Assembly: GCF_001189365.1 (NCBI RefSeq)
Contig: NZ_LFJJ01000031.1
Location: 1-37,446 of the forward strand
Direction of reading: 5' to 3'
DNA from: Candidatus Burkholderia verschuerenii
GTDB lineage: Bacteria > Pseudomonadota > Gammaproteobacteria > Burkholderiales > Burkholderiaceae
DNA: 37,446 bases
The notes under the pieces are model-generated. The model was given only the letters and a program-made list of their open reading frames with translations, was not told the DNA's origin and did not search any database. Each line of letters starts with the position of its first letter. The stretch's first letter is position 1. Both the position numbers and the translations under genes were made by a program. Positions 1 to 9,554 of this stretch are shown here, one piece after another.

Positions 1-134
1 CTCGTTGAACGCTTCTTTAAGCGTATCAAGCATTTTCGTCGCGTCGCCACTCGATATGACAAACTCGCCCACAGCTACCTCACCTTTGTCTCCATCGTGT
101 CTGCCTTCGGGCCGCTCTTAAATGTGAGCAGGAC
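1..134 (+). mobile_element. Right end of an IS5-family insertion sequence
   Basis: The transposase frame runs to within a few bases of where chromosomal coding sequence (the ProP-like gene, minus strand) resumes at about 139. The terminal bases GTGAGCAGGAC just before CTAG (135-138) resemble an IS5-type inverted repeat end. The exact boundary, 134 or 136, is inferred; the other end lies outside the window, so inverted repeat and target duplication cannot be matched. Confidence 0.65.
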
Positions 135-138
135 CTAG
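1..138 (+). CDS. IS5-family transposase, C-terminal end (partial)
   Basis: This is the last 45 codons of a DDE transposase that begins before the window. The reading frame from base 1 gives a peptide starting LVERFFKRIKHFRRVATRYD and ending at TAG 136-138. The E-R-F-F...K...FRR.ATRYDK pattern is the C-terminal catalytic region of IS5-type (DDE_Tnp_1_2) transposases, where the glutamate of the DDE triad lies in 'ERFF'. The stop codon TAG lies inside CTAG at 135-138, and CTAG is a known target duplication of the IS427-like branch of this family, so target DNA probably supplies the stop. The frame overlaps the minus-strand end of the ProP-like gene. Whether the element is complete cannot be seen here. 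Confidence 0.85.
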   Translation, partial: LVERFFKRIKHFRRVATRYDKLAHSYLTFVSIVSAFGPLLNVSRT

Positions 139-1483
139 CGCTTTCATGCAAAGCGAGCACCGAAACAATCCCAATCACCGAAGCACCCATCAGATAGTAA
201 GCGGGCATCATCAGCATGCCGGTCTTATCGACGAGCCACGCGGTAACGAGCGGCGTGGTACCACCAAACAGCGACACCGACACGTTAAAACCGATGGCCA
301 GCGCACCATAACGAATCTTGGTAGGAAACAGCGCCGGCAACGACGACGGCATCACGCCGGTAAAAGTCGACAGCAGCGCGCCGAGAATCATCATCCCCGC
401 GAAGATCGACGGAATCGTGCCCATGCGAATCAGCGAAAGCGCCGGAATCGACAGCAGCAACAGTCCGATACAACCCGCCAGCATCACCGGCTTGCGGCCG
501 ACGGTATCCGACAGCCGTCCGCACAGAAGCGTCAGCGGCATCATCAGCACCATCACGACGAGCACGATAAACAAGCCGTGCGTCTCGTTGAACTTGAGCG
601 TCGCCGACAGATAGCTCGGCAGATACGACAGCGCCATGTAGTCCGTCACGTTGAAGATCAGCACGAGGCCGACGCATTGCAGCAGCGGACGCCATTGCTG
701 GATCAGCGTTTCGCGGAACTGCTGCTTGGTCGTTTCGTGCGATACGGCTTTGGCCTTCTCGGCTTCGCGCTGGAACGCGGGCGTTTCTTCGAGCTTCATC
801 CGGATGTACAGGCCGATCAGACCCAGCGGACCCGCGATGATGAACGGAATGCGCCAGCCCCACGACAGCAGCGATTCCTGCGACAGCACGGCGGTCAGCA
901 CCGCGACCACGCCAGCGCCCATCACATAGCCGACCAGCGTGCCGAATTCGAGGAAACTCGCCATGAAGCCGCGTTTCTTGTCCGGCGAAAACTCGGCGAT
1001 GAAGGTCGCCGCGCCGCCGTATTCGCCGCCCGTCGAGAAGCCTTGCAGCAGACGCGCCGCCAGCAGCAGGATCGGCGCGGCCACGCCGATCGTCTCGTAG
1101 CTCGGAATCAGGCCGATACAGAACGTGCCGATGGCCATCATGGTCATCGCCAGCACGCGCTTGCGGCCGATGCGATCGCCCAGCGGCCCGAACACCATGC
1201 CGCCCAGCGGACGCACGAGAAACGCCGCCGCGAAGGTGCCGAAGGTCGCGAGCAACTGCGCGGCCGGGCTGCTCGACGGGAAGAACACCTTGCCAAGCGT
1301 CACGGCGATGTAGCTGTACACGCCGAAGTCGAACCATTCCATCGCGTTACCGATGGCCATCGCGCCGACCGCGCGCTTGAGCAAAGATTGATCGACGATC
1401 GTGATGTCGTCAATGGTGAGGCCGGGCTTCTTGTACGAAGCGTTGCGCTTGCGCCAAAGGCCTTCGTGATGAAGAGCGTTCAT
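80..1483 (-). CDS. proP: ProP-like MFS proton symporter, 3' end replaced by IS
   Basis: This is a twelve-helix major facilitator of the metabolite:H+ symporter (MHS) family, which includes the proline/betaine osmoprotectant carrier ProP. Visible signatures are GNAMEWFDFGVY (residues 45-56) in helix 1, GDRIGRKR (102-109) in the loop after helix 2 and a second GRLSDTVGRKP motif mid-protein. The start at 1483 gives 467 residues and has GGAG upstream; a TTG at 1621 would add an unconserved tail. The last 17 or so residues (after ...LHESA) are read from the IS end, so the native hydrophilic tail is lost. In E. coli ProP the C-terminal tail tunes the osmotic response; whether this homologue had an equivalent tail is inferred. 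All membrane helices appear intact, so transport may persist. The substrate is not certain. Confidence 0.8.
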   Translation of the reverse strand: MNALHHEGLWRKRNASYKKPGLTIDDITIVDQSLLKRAVGAMAIGNAMEWFDFGVYSYIAVTLGKVFFPSSSPAAQLLATFGTFAAAFLVRPLGGMVFGPLGDRIGRKRVLAMTMMAIGTFCIGLIPSYETIGVAAPILLLAARLLQGFSTGGEYGGAATFIAEFSPDKKRGFMASFLEFGTLVGYVMGAGVVAVLTAVLSQESLLSWGWRIPFIIAGPLGLIGLYIRMKLEETPAFQREAEKAKAVSHETTKQQFRETLIQQWRPLLQCVGLVLIFNVTDYMALSYLPSYLSATLKFNETHGLFIVLVVMVLMMPLTLLCGRLSDTVGRKPVMLAGCIGLLLLSIPALSLIRMGTIPSIFAGMMILGALLSTFTGVMPSSLPALFPTKIRYGALAIGFNVSVSLFGGTTPLVTAWLVDKTGMLMMPAYYLMGASVIGIVSVLALHESARSCSHLRAARRQTRWRQR

Positions 1484-2107
1484 GTTCGAAATGACTCCGT
1501 GTTCAGTCCCGAGCGCCAATTCGACGGTCGGGCGCGCCGCCGCGAGGAGGCGCGTATTGCCGGGATAGTGGTGCAGTTTCGCGACGGCGCCGCCATGCCG
1601 GATGCAACGCGGCAGAGGCAATCGAGACCGTCAACGGCTCCGCGCAGCATCGTTCTTAAATCGATGCTGAAGATTGCTGTAGCAAACGCGGTGCCGGTGC
1701 GTCGCGCGCAGTGAAAAACTCGTCGCGAAATTGCACTGGTGAAACAAACGAATTTGACGTGCGGACGGCGAACTCGACGGAACCGTGAGTTGCCGCGGGT
1801 GGGCCGCGACGTCGGCGAAAACCGAATGAGACAAAAAAGGCCGGCGTTGCTACTGGAAACCGACGCGCCTCTTTGTATAAAAACTGTCACTACCGGGCGG
1901 ATGCCGCGAACCTGATGTTCAAGGCGTCTGCGCGTGAATGATGGTGAGTTACTGTTGATAACGGACAAGATGATAACACGATCGCAGACGTTGCGCAAAT
2001 CTGCCTATCGGCGGTGCACATCGATAGCCGTCTGAAGCCTTACTGGGCTTAGGATTCACCCTATTTGTCCGACCGCCGCGGAGCTGTTTTTAGAACAGCG
2101 CGGGCAA
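1484..2107. other. Intergenic stretch without a convincing gene
   Basis: This holds the leader of the ProP-like gene and the sequence downstream of yggX. Open frames here on both strands have no recognisable domains and no good ribosome site. Short AT-rich patches (for example TATAAAA near 1877) could be promoter parts, but no paired -35/-10 is clear. A small hairpin, GCTGTT/AACAGC, lies near 2082-2099. Confidence 0.5.
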
Positions 2108-2135
2108 TAAAAAAACCGGCCACTCGGACCGGTCT
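2108..2135 (-). terminator. Rho-independent terminator of yggX
   Basis: Read on the minus strand, ACCGG-A-CC pairs with GG-CCGGT around a four-base loop (one bulge) and is followed by a run of seven T. It lies 25 bases past the yggX stop. Confidence 0.75.
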
Positions 2136-2160
2136 TTGGTAGTCGCTGAAGACTCGCGAA

Positions 2161-2433
2161 TCACGCCTGCGGCGGTACGTAACCCTGCGCCGTGTCCGCG
2201 CCTTCGCCGAAAAAGTACTTTTCCGTCTGCTTGACGAGATACTGACGCGCGCGCGGATCGGCCATGTTCAGGCGATTTTCGTTGATCAGCATGGTCTGCT
2301 GCTTGAGCCAGCCTTGCCACGCTTCCTTCGAGATCGTTTCGTAGATGCGCTTGCCGAGTTCGCCCGGCAGCGGCGGGAAGTCGAGTCCTTCGGCTTCCTT
2401 GCCGAGCTTTGCGCATTGAATCATTCGGGCCAT
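2161..2433 (-). CDS. yggX: Oxidative damage protection / Fe(II)-trafficking protein YggX
   Basis: A 90-residue cytoplasmic protein of the YggX family, which protects iron-sulphur clusters from oxidative damage and is thought to handle labile ferrous iron. The family's near-invariant start is present: [17 protein letters not shown] with the conserved cysteine at residue 7, then FPPLPGELG and the [18 protein letters not shown] block. Length matches the family (about 90). AGGAG lies nine bases before the ATG. It follows argA on the same strand after 61 bases, so the two may be co-transcribed, and it ends at a clear terminator. Confidence 0.95.
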   Translation of the reverse strand: MARMIQCAKLGKEAEGLDFPPLPGELGKRIYETISKEAWQGWLKQQTMLINENRLNMADPRARQYLVKQTEKYFFGEGADTAQGYVPPQA

Positions 2434-2494
2434 TGTAGGTTTCTCCTGTATCGGGGTAGCGTCGCGCGAGTCAGGCGCGCGGCGTGATGCGTAT

Positions 2495-3865
2495 TCAGAG
2501 CTGTTTCATCAGCACGAGCGATTTACGCTGCCAGTTATAAAGGCGGCGGCGGTCTTCGGGCAGATCGTCCACGGTCACTTTGACGAAACCGCGTTTAAGG
2601 AACCAGTGCTCGGTGCGCGTCGTCAGCACGAAAATGCGCGTGAGGCCGCGCGCGCGGGCGCGTTGCTCGATGCGTTTCAGCAGCCGCTCGCCGTCGCCCG
2701 AGCCTTGCGCTTCCGGTGCGACCGTCAGGCAGGCCATTTCGCCGATGCGCTCCTGCGTGTACGGATACAACGCCGCGCAGCCGAACAGCACGCCATCGTG
2801 CTCGATCACCGAGAAATGGTCGATATCGCGTTCGATCTGGTGCCGCCCGCGCCGCACGAGCGTGCTGTCGGACTCGAGCGGCTCGATCAGCGTGAGAATG
2901 CCGCCGACGTCGTCTGGCGTGGCTTCGCGCAGGCTTTCGAGGTTCTCGTACGAGATCATCGTGCCGACGCCGTCGTGCAGGAACAATTCGAGCAGCACGC
3001 TGCCGTCGAGCGAGTACGGAATGATGTGGCCGCGCGCCACGCCGCCGCGACACGCGCGAATGGTGTGCTTCAGGTAGAACGCGGTGTCGCCCTGCAATTC
3101 GCCGCTTTCCTGCAGGCGATACGCATCGTCGAGCGACATTTCGCGGATCAGCGCGTTGTCTGAGTCGACGAGGCCGTCGATTTCGGTCACGAAGATGATC
3201 TTGTCGGCCCGCAGCGCGATGGCGGCGGCAGACGCGACATCTTCCATCGACAGATTGAACGCCTCGCCGGTCGGCGAGAAGCCGAGCGAGGACAGCAGCA
3301 CCAGCTTGTTCGACGCCAGCGACTGGCGGATCGAATCGCCATCGATTTTTCGCACGACGCCGGTATGCTGGAAATCGACGCCATCCAGAATGCCGACCGG
3401 ACGCGCCGTCACGAAGTTGCCCGACACCACGCTGATGTGCGCGTGCGCCATCGGCGTGTTCGGCAAGCCCTGGCTGATGGCGGCTTCGATATCGAGTCGC
3501 ACTTCGCCGGCGGCTTCTTTCGCGGATTCGAGCGCGCGCGCGTCGGTGATGCGCAAGCCGTGCGAAAACGACGACTCGACGCCGTGCAGGCTCAACTGTT
3601 CGTCGAGCTGCGGCCGCGAGCCGTGCACCAGCACGACGTGGATGCCCATCGCGTGGAGCAAACCGACGTCCTGCACGAGCGCGTTCAGGCGACCTTCCTG
3701 CACCAGTTCGCCGCCGAACGCGACGACGAAGGTTTTATTTCGGAACGCGTGAATATAAGGCGCGACGGAACGCATCCAGTCGACGAACTGGGCGTGGGGA
3801 TTCGGCGCTTCGGGCTCGGGCGGAACCGGTTGCGACGGGATCGAGAGGTCGGTTTGGGAATTCAT
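2495..3865 (-). CDS. argA: Amino-acid N-acetyltransferase (N-acetylglutamate synthase)
   Basis: Catalyses the first step of arginine synthesis, acetyl-CoA + glutamate to N-acetylglutamate, in the cytoplasm. At 456 residues it matches ArgA (443 in E. coli). The N-terminal amino-acid-kinase-like domain begins after a short proline-rich tail, with [12 protein letters not shown] and VLVHGSRPQ. The C-terminal GNAT domain (about residues 310-456) has [20 protein letters not shown] as acetyl-CoA loop and ends [14 protein letters not shown]. The ATG at 3865 is preferred over an upstream frame extension that would run into hrpA. No Shine-Dalgarno is seen before the ATG; the predicted transcription start falls almost on it, so the message may be leaderless. 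Confidence 0.95.
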   Translation of the reverse strand: MNSQTDLSIPSQPVPPEPEAPNPHAQFVDWMRSVAPYIHAFRNKTFVVAFGGELVQEGRLNALVQDVGLLHAMGIHVVLVHGSRPQLDEQLSLHGVESSFSHGLRITDARALESAKEAAGEVRLDIEAAISQGLPNTPMAHAHISVVSGNFVTARPVGILDGVDFQHTGVVRKIDGDSIRQSLASNKLVLLSSLGFSPTGEAFNLSMEDVASAAAIALRADKIIFVTEIDGLVDSDNALIREMSLDDAYRLQESGELQGDTAFYLKHTIRACRGGVARGHIIPYSLDGSVLLELFLHDGVGTMISYENLESLREATPDDVGGILTLIEPLESDSTLVRRGRHQIERDIDHFSVIEHDGVLFGCAALYPYTQERIGEMACLTVAPEAQGSGDGERLLKRIEQRARARGLTRIFVLTTRTEHWFLKRGFVKVTVDDLPEDRRRLYNWQRKSLVLMKQL

Positions 3866-3887
3866 GCCAGGATTATAATGCGACGCT
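3866..3887. promoter_or_regulatory. Shared argA/hrpA promoter with a palindromic -10
   Basis: Only 22 bases separate the two divergent ATGs. They contain ATTATAAT (3872-3879), a perfect palindrome that reads TATAAT on both strands. Counting 6-8 bases downstream puts the start of each transcript at or within two bases of its ATG. No clear TTGACA is present on either side; the would-be -35 regions lie inside the opposing coding sequences. Neither gene shows a ribosome-binding site. Confidence 0.6.
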
Positions 3888-6800
3888 ATGCCGAATGTTT
3901 CTCGACCCACACGCGCCGATCAGGCGGACAACGCGAAGTCCGCGGATAAATCCCTCGATACTCAAGAGCAGTTGCGACAACTGCGTGAAAACCTGCGTCG
4001 CGAATCGCGCGAAGGGACGGGTGCGTCCGGCGAAAACGAAGGGCTGAGCAAGAAGGAACTGGCGGCGCGCAAGTTCGCGGGGGCGCGGGAGGCGGCGGAG
4101 AAGAAGCCGGATCAAAACCCTGCGCCGAAGACGCAAGCGCCCGTGCACCGAAACGACGCGCTTGCTTCGCTCGTGACGCGCAAGCCGGCCGACGACGACG
4201 ATCGACGCCGCGCGCAAGCCGCGAAGGTATCGGATCGCGCACCGCTGACACCGAAGCCCGCGGAAAATAAGCCCGCGCAGGAGCCGCGTCGCGCTAAACC
4301 GCACGACGAACGCCGCGATTCCGCGCCACGCACGGTGCCCGTCGCGCAGCCGTCCGAGCGCGAAAATCGCAGGCCGAAGGCAGAGCGACCGCAAACGAAG
4401 CGCGTCGAAGGCACGCAGACACGTGCGCCTAACAACAAGCCCGAAGCGCAGCGCCGCGAACCACGCCCGCCGCGCGTCGTCACGCCGAACCCGATTCCGC
4501 CGATCACCTTTCCCGAAGCGCTGCCGGTTTCCGGCCGCCGCGAGAAAATCGCGCGGGCGATTCAGAACAATCAGGTGGTGATCGTCAGCGGCGAAACCGG
4601 CTCGGGCAAAACCACGCAGCTACCGAAAATCTGCCTCTCGCTCGGCCGGGGCCTCGGCGCGGGCGGCAGCGGTCTCATCGGTCATACGCAGCCGCGACGG
4701 ATCGCGGCATCGGCGACGGGCAAGCGCATCGCGGAAGAACTCGGCACGCCGTTCGGCGAAGTCGTCGGCTACAAGGTGCGCTTCACGGACAATCTCGCGG
4801 CGGGTGCATCGGTCAAGCTGATGACGGACGGCATCCTGCTCGCGGAAACGCAAACCGATCCGCTGCTCAGGGCCTATGACACGATCATCATCGACGAGGC
4901 GCATGAGCGTTCCCTGAACATCGATTTCCTGCTCGGCTATCTGAAAGAGATTCTGCCGAAGCGCCCGGATCTGAAGCTGATCGTCACGTCAGCGACCATC
5001 GATGCGGAACGCTTCGCGCGCCATTTCGGCAGCGAAGAAAAACCCGCGCCGGTAATCGAAGTGAGCGGGCGGCTGTATCCCGTGGAAGTGCGCTATCGGC
5101 CGATTCAGGAAGAAAGCGCGGCGGTGAAAAACGCGCAAGGCTCCGCGCCGCAGCGTGGCGATCGCAAATCCGATCGCGATCTGATGGAAGCGATCGTCGA
5201 TGCCGCCGACGAACTCTGCCGCGAAGGCCCGGGCGACGTGCTCGTCTTCCTGCCCGGCGAGCGCGAAATCCGCGATGCCGCCGAAGCGCTGCGCAAGCAT
5301 CATCCGCCGCATACGGAGATTTTGCCGCTGTTCGCGCGGCTGTCGGCGCAAGAGCAGGAGCGCGTGTTCAAGCCGTCGAACGCGCGACGCATCGTGCTGG
5401 CGACCAACGTCGCGGAAACGTCGCTGACGGTGCCGGGCATCCGCTATGTGGTCGATGCGGGCACCGCGCGCGTGAAGCGCTATTCGTATCGCAACAAGGT
5501 CGAGCAGTTGCAGATCGAGCCGGTGTCGCAAGCCGCTGCGAATCAGCGTGCCGGCCGATGCGGCCGCGTCGCCGACGGCATCTGCATTCGCCTGTACGAC
5601 GAAACGGATTTTCAGACGCGCGTGCGTTTCACCGATCCGGAAATCCTGCGCTCGTCGCTGGCGGCGGTGATTTTGCGCATGAAGTCGCTGCATCTGACGG
5701 CGATCGAAACCTTTCCGTTTATCGAGCCGCCGCCGGGCCGGGCGATCGCGGACGGCTATCAGTTGCTCAACGAACTCGGCGCCGTCGATGACGACAACGC
5801 GCTGACGCCGCTCGGCCGCGAACTCACGCGCCTGCCGCTCGATCCGCGCGTCGGCCGCATAATTCTGGCCGCGCGCGATCATCACGCGCTGAAGGAAGTG
5901 CTGATCATCGCGTCGGCGCTGTCAGTGCAGGATCCGCGCGATCGGCCGATCGAGGCGCAGGAGCAGGCGGATCAGGCGCATCGGCAATTCGTCGACGAAC
6001 GGTCCGAATTCCTGCAGTGGACGCGCATCTGGAAGTGGTTCGAGGAAGCGATTGCGCACAAGAAGTCGAATCGTCAACTGACCGACGCATGTCGCGCGAA
6101 CTTCCTGTCGCATCTGCGTCTGCGCGAATGGCGCGACGTGCATTCGCAATTGCTGACGGTCGTGCGCGAGCACGAATGGCGCATCAACGAAACGGATGCG
6201 ACCTTCGAGCAGGTGCATCTGTCGCTGTTGACGGGTTTGCTCGGCAACGTCGGTCTCAAGGCCGACGACGAACCGCATTATCTCGGCGCGCGCGGCATCA
6301 AGTTTCATCTGTGGCCGGGTTCGGCGCTCTTGAAGAAGGCGGGGCGCTGGATCATGGCGGGCGAACTCGTCGAAACGAGCCGTCTGTATGCGCGGACGAT
6401 CGCGAAGATCGAGCCGGAATGGCTGGAGACGGTCGGCGCGCATCTGCTGAAAAAGTCGATGTCGGACGCGCATTGGGAAAAGAAGGCCGCGCAGGTCGTC
6501 GCCTACGAGCGCGCGACGCTGTACGGCTTGACGGTCTACGGGCGACGTCGCGTGAGCTTCGGCCAGCAGGACCTGAAATACGCGCGTGAGTTGTTCATTC
6601 GCGGCGCGCTGGTGGAGGGCAAGTTCGAAACGCGTCTGCCGTTCTTCGCGCACAACCGCAAGCTGGTCGCGGAAATCGAGCAACTGGAGCACAAGTCGCG
6701 CCGTCAGGACGTGCTGGTCGACGACGAACTCATCTACGGCTTCTACGATTCGCTGATTCCCGACGGCATGTGGACGGGCGCGGCCTTCGAGCGCTGGTAT

Positions 6801-8315
6801 CGCGACGAGCAGAAGAAGAACGACAAGCTGCTGTTCCTGTCGCGCGACGATCTGATGCGCCACGAAGCCGCGGGCGTCACGACCGATCTGCTCCCCAAGC
6901 GCATGACGATGTCCGGCATCGAAATGACGCTGACGTATCACTTCGAGCCGGGCGCGCCGCGCGATGGCGTTACGCTGCAAGTGCCGCTCTACGGCCTGAA
7001 TCAGATCGATGCGCGCCGCGTCGAATGGCTCGTGCCGGGGATGATCAAGGAAAAGACGCAACTGCTGCTGAAGTCGCTGCCGCAGAAACTGCGCCGACAC
7101 GTCGTGCCGCTGCCGGAATTCGCGGCGGGTTTCGCGGAACATCACGCGGGGCCGAAGTTCGGCGCGGGCACGCTGGTCGATTCGCTGATCGCCGATATCC
7201 GCGAGCAGACGCAAGTCGCCGTCAAAAGCGCGGATTTCAAGCTGGAAACGCTGCCCGCGCATCTGTTCATGAACTTCAAGGTGATCGACGAGCACGGCCG
7301 TCAGCTCGCGATGGGCCGCAATCTCGCGCAATTGCGCGCGGAACTCGGCGGACAGGCGCAGCAGCAGTTCCAGAAGCTGACCGCGACCGCCGCATTCGAT
7401 GCGCTTTCCGGCGACGCCGACACGCCGTCGCCCGCGCCGCAGCCATCGGGCGAGGGCACCGCGCTCTACGAAAACCTCACGACGTGGAATTTCGGCAAGC
7501 TGCCCGAGTTGCTCGAAATCCGCCGTCGTGGGCAGACGCTGTTCGGCTATCCGGCGCTGGTCGATCGCACGACGCATTGCGACGTCGAAGTATTCGATTC
7601 ACCCGAGGAAGCGGCGCGGATTCATCGCGCGGGCTTGCGCCGGCTGTTCGCGCTGCAATTGCGCGAGCCGATCCGCTATCTGGAGAAGAACCTGCCGGGG
7701 CTGCGCGAAATGTCGATGCAGTTCATGGCACTCGGCACGGCCGACGAACTGCGCGATCAGATCGTCGAAACGGCGCTGGATCGCGCGTGCCTGCAAGATC
7801 CGCTGCCCGACGACGACGTCAGTTTCCACGCCCGCCGCTATGCCGCGAAAGGGCGACTCACGCTGCTGGCCAACGAAATCGCGCGCCTCGTCGGCACGAT
7901 TCTCGCGGAATACGCCGCGTTGCAGAAAAAGCTCGCGCAGGCGAAAACCTTCACGCAGGCGTACGCGGACATGCAGGCGCAATTGGGCGCGCTGATCGGC
8001 AAGCGCTTCGTGATCGACACGCCGTATGCGCAGCTGGCGCATTTTCCGCGTTATCTGAAGGGCATCGGGCTGCGCATCGACAAGCTGAAGGCCGATCCGT
8101 TGCGCGATGCGCGTCTCGCCACCGATATGCTGCCGCTCGCGCAGCACTATCAGCGCGCGATGGCGCAGCGCGGCGGCGTCGCCGATGTGCGGCTGAGCGA
8201 GTATCGCTGGCTGCTGGAGGAGTTGCGCGTGTCGCTCTACGCGCAGGAATTGCGCACGCCGATGCCGGTGTCGGTCAAGCGTCTCCACAAAGTCTGGGAG
8301 TCGATGCAGCGCTGA
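3888..8315 (+). CDS. hrpA: ATP-dependent RNA helicase HrpA (DEAH-box)
   Basis: A 1475-residue DEAH/RHA-type RNA helicase; bacterial HrpA is implicated in rescuing stalled or collided ribosomes. Residues 1-200 are a low-complexity, Lys/Arg/Ala/Pro-rich extension. The motor follows: Walker A GETGSGKTTQLPK (about 233), DEAH in IIIDEAHERS (about 334), motif III SATIDAERF, and motif VI QRAGRCGR. Then come the winged-helix, HA2 and OB-fold regions and the long HrpA-specific C-terminal domain (DUF3418). It is longer than E. coli HrpA (about 1300) mainly because of the N-terminal extension. The ATG at 3888 is the first in frame after the shared promoter. It is the largest gene in the window and undamaged. 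Confidence 0.95.
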   Translation: MPNVSRPTRADQADNAKSADKSLDTQEQLRQLRENLRRESREGTGASGENEGLSKKELAARKFAGAREAAEKKPDQNPAPKTQAPVHRNDALASLVTRKPADDDDRRRAQAAKVSDRAPLTPKPAENKPAQEPRRAKPHDERRDSAPRTVPVAQPSERENRRPKAERPQTKRVEGTQTRAPNNKPEAQRREPRPPRVVTPNPIPPITFPEALPVSGRREKIARAIQNNQVVIVSGETGSGKTTQLPKICLSLGRGLGAGGSGLIGHTQPRRIAASATGKRIAEELGTPFGEVVGYKVRFTDNLAAGASVKLMTDGILLAETQTDPLLRAYDTIIIDEAHERSLNIDFLLGYLKEILPKRPDLKLIVTSATIDAERFARHFGSEEKPAPVIEVSGRLYPVEVRYRPIQEESAAVKNAQGSAPQRGDRKSDRDLMEAIVDAADELCREGPGDVLVFLPGEREIRDAAEALRKHHPPHTEILPLFARLSAQEQERVFKPSNARRIVLATNVAETSLTVPGIRYVVDAGTARVKRYSYRNKVEQLQIEPVSQAAANQRAGRCGRVADGICIRLYDETDFQTRVRFTDPEILRSSLAAVILRMKSLHLTAIETFPFIEPPPGRAIADGYQLLNELGAVDDDNALTPLGRELTRLPLDPRVGRIILAARDHHALKEVLIIASALSVQDPRDRPIEAQEQADQAHRQFVDERSEFLQWTRIWKWFEEAIAHKKSNRQLTDACRANFLSHLRLREWRDVHSQLLTVVREHEWRINETDATFEQVHLSLLTGLLGNVGLKADDEPHYLGARGIKFHLWPGSALLKKAGRWIMAGELVETSRLYARTIAKIEPEWLETVGAHLLKKSMSDAHWEKKAAQVVAYERATLYGLTVYGRRRVSFGQQDLKYARELFIRGALVEGKFETRLPFFAHNRKLVAEIEQLEHKSRRQDVLVDDELIYGFYDSLIPDGMWTGAAFERWYRDEQKKNDKLLFLSRDDLMRHEAAGVTTDLLPKRMTMSGIEMTLTYHFEPGAPRDGVTLQVPLYGLNQIDARRVEWLVPGMIKEKTQLLLKSLPQKLRRHVVPLPEFAAGFAEHHAGPKFGAGTLVDSLIADIREQTQVAVKSADFKLETLPAHLFMNFKVIDEHGRQLAMGRNLAQLRAELGGQAQQQFQKLTATAAFDALSGDADTPSPAPQPSGEGTALYENLTTWNFGKLPELLEIRRRGQTLFGYPALVDRTTHCDVEVFDSPEEAARIHRAGLRRLFALQLREPIRYLEKNLPGLREMSMQFMALGTADELRDQIVETALDRACLQDPLPDDDVSFHARRYAAKGRLTLLANEIARLVGTILAEYAALQKKLAQAKTFTQAYADMQAQLGALIGKRFVIDTPYAQLAHFPRYLKGIGLRIDKLKADPLRDARLATDMLPLAQHYQRAMAQRGGVADVRLSEYRWLLEELRVSLYAQELRTPMPVSVKRLHKVWESMQR

Positions 8316-8455
8316 TGATTTGCGCCGGACGCCACGCCGAAAACTCGGAATTTCTTGCGCCGATTCAAGGAATTGCGCAAAAACAGCCGTGGCGTCAACG
8401 CGTGAACGGACGCAAACGTTCTACAATGACGCCTGCCATCCGATCCGATTTTTTC

Positions 8456-9469
8456 ATGCGCTCTACATTCCTCTCCGGCCGCGTCCGCGCGGTCGCCGCA
8501 CGCGCCGCGATCGCCGCCGGCGCGGCACTCGTCGCAACCGCCGCATTCGCCAACAACGTCATCGTGCTCAACTCGGCCGAAGCCACGCTGAGCCTGATCG
8601 ACGAGAACACGCATCAGGTCGTCGGCACCGTGCCGACCGGCAAGGAGCCGCATCACCTGATGCCCACGCCGGATAACTCGTCGTTGATCGTCGCGAATTC
8701 GGTGTCGTACAACCTCATGTTCGTCGATCCGAAAACCGGCGCGTTCCAGCGCTGGGTGCAGGACATCGAAGATCCGTATCAGATCGGCTTTTCGCCGGAC
8801 CGCAAATGGTTCGTGTCGACCGGTCTGCGTCTGGATCGTCTCGATATTTACAGCTACGACGGCAAGAATGTGACGCTCGCCAAGCGCCTGCCGCTGGGCA
8901 AGATGCCGAGCCACATCGCGTATAGCAACGACAGCAAGACCGTGTTCATCTCGCTGCAGGTGTCGGGCGAAATCGCCGCCATCGACCTGGCCACGCAGAC
9001 GCTCAAATGGAAGATGAAGGTCGGCGAAGTGCCGGCGGGCGTGTGGATGACGCCGGGCGACAAGTATCTGCTGGTCGGCATGACGGGCGCGGATTACGTG
9101 GCCGTGGTCGACTGGCGCAACCAGAAGGTCGTGAAGACCATCCCGACCGGCAAGGGCGCGCACAATTTCCGCTCGATGGTCGACGGCAAGCACGTTCTGG
9201 TGTCGAATCGCGTGGCGAATACCATCAGCATCATCGACGAAGATTTGCTCACGAACGTCGGCAATATCACCGGCCTGCTGCCGGGACCGGACGACATGGA
9301 ACTTTCGGCCGACAAGAAGTATCTGTGGGTTACGTTCCGTTTCGCGAAGCATGTCGGCGTGATCGATCTTGCAGATCGTAAGCTGATCCAGACCATCAAG
9401 GTCGGCCGCTCGCCGCACGGCATTTACTTCCTGAACCGCGCGCCGGTGACGGCGCCGAACGGAGCGTAA
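8456..9469 (+). CDS. Exported YncE-like beta-propeller protein
   Basis: A 337-residue protein of the YncE / cytochrome-D1-like seven-bladed propeller group. Residues 1-32 form a classical Sec signal peptide with a hydrophobic alanine-rich core ending ATAAFA-NN, so the mature protein is periplasmic. Blade repeats are visible as VVDWRNQKVVKTIPTGKGAH and VIDLADRKLIQTIKVGRSPHG. No heme-binding CxxCH is present, so this is not a nitrite reductase. An in-frame ATG at 8426 would add ten residues; 8456 is chosen because it begins the signal peptide cleanly. The gene lies 140 bases after hrpA and has TACAAT (8422-8427) just upstream, so it probably has its own promoter. Its ligand or partner is unknown. 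Confidence 0.8.
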   Translation: MRSTFLSGRVRAVAARAAIAAGAALVATAAFANNVIVLNSAEATLSLIDENTHQVVGTVPTGKEPHHLMPTPDNSSLIVANSVSYNLMFVDPKTGAFQRWVQDIEDPYQIGFSPDRKWFVSTGLRLDRLDIYSYDGKNVTLAKRLPLGKMPSHIAYSNDSKTVFISLQVSGEIAAIDLATQTLKWKMKVGEVPAGVWMTPGDKYLLVGMTGADYVAVVDWRNQKVVKTIPTGKGAHNFRSMVDGKHVLVSNRVANTISIIDEDLLTNVGNITGLLPGPDDMELSADKKYLWVTFRFAKHVGVIDLADRKLIQTIKVGRSPHGIYFLNRAPVTAPNGA

Positions 9470-9479
9470 GAAGTCGGAG

Positions 9480-9501
9480 CAGGACGCGTTCGCGCGTCCT
9501 G
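9480..9501 (+). terminator. Hairpin after the propeller gene
   Basis: CAGGACGCG-TTCG-CGCGTCCTG is a perfect nine-base-pair stem with a four-base loop, ten bases past the stop codon. No T-run follows, so it may be a weak terminator or an RNA 3'-end stabiliser. Confidence 0.55.
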
Positions 9502-9554
9502 TACTACGATTGAGCTTAGTCTCGAAGTAGTTTCGGCAACACGCACGGAGCACC

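Noticed and set aside
146-1714. 522-codon plus-strand frame opposite the ProP-like gene
   Set aside because: Composition is Arg/His/Gln-rich, typical of a shadow of a membrane protein gene; no domain is seen.
5922-7577. 551-codon open frame on the minus strand inside hrpA
   Set aside because: High-GC codon bias of hrpA keeps the opposite frame open; the product is Arg/Gln/Leu-rich with no motif or ribosome site.
6770-8455. Upstream extension of the beta-propeller frame into hrpA
   Set aside because: Only the part from 8456 has a signal peptide and propeller repeats; the upstream part is a shadow of hrpA.
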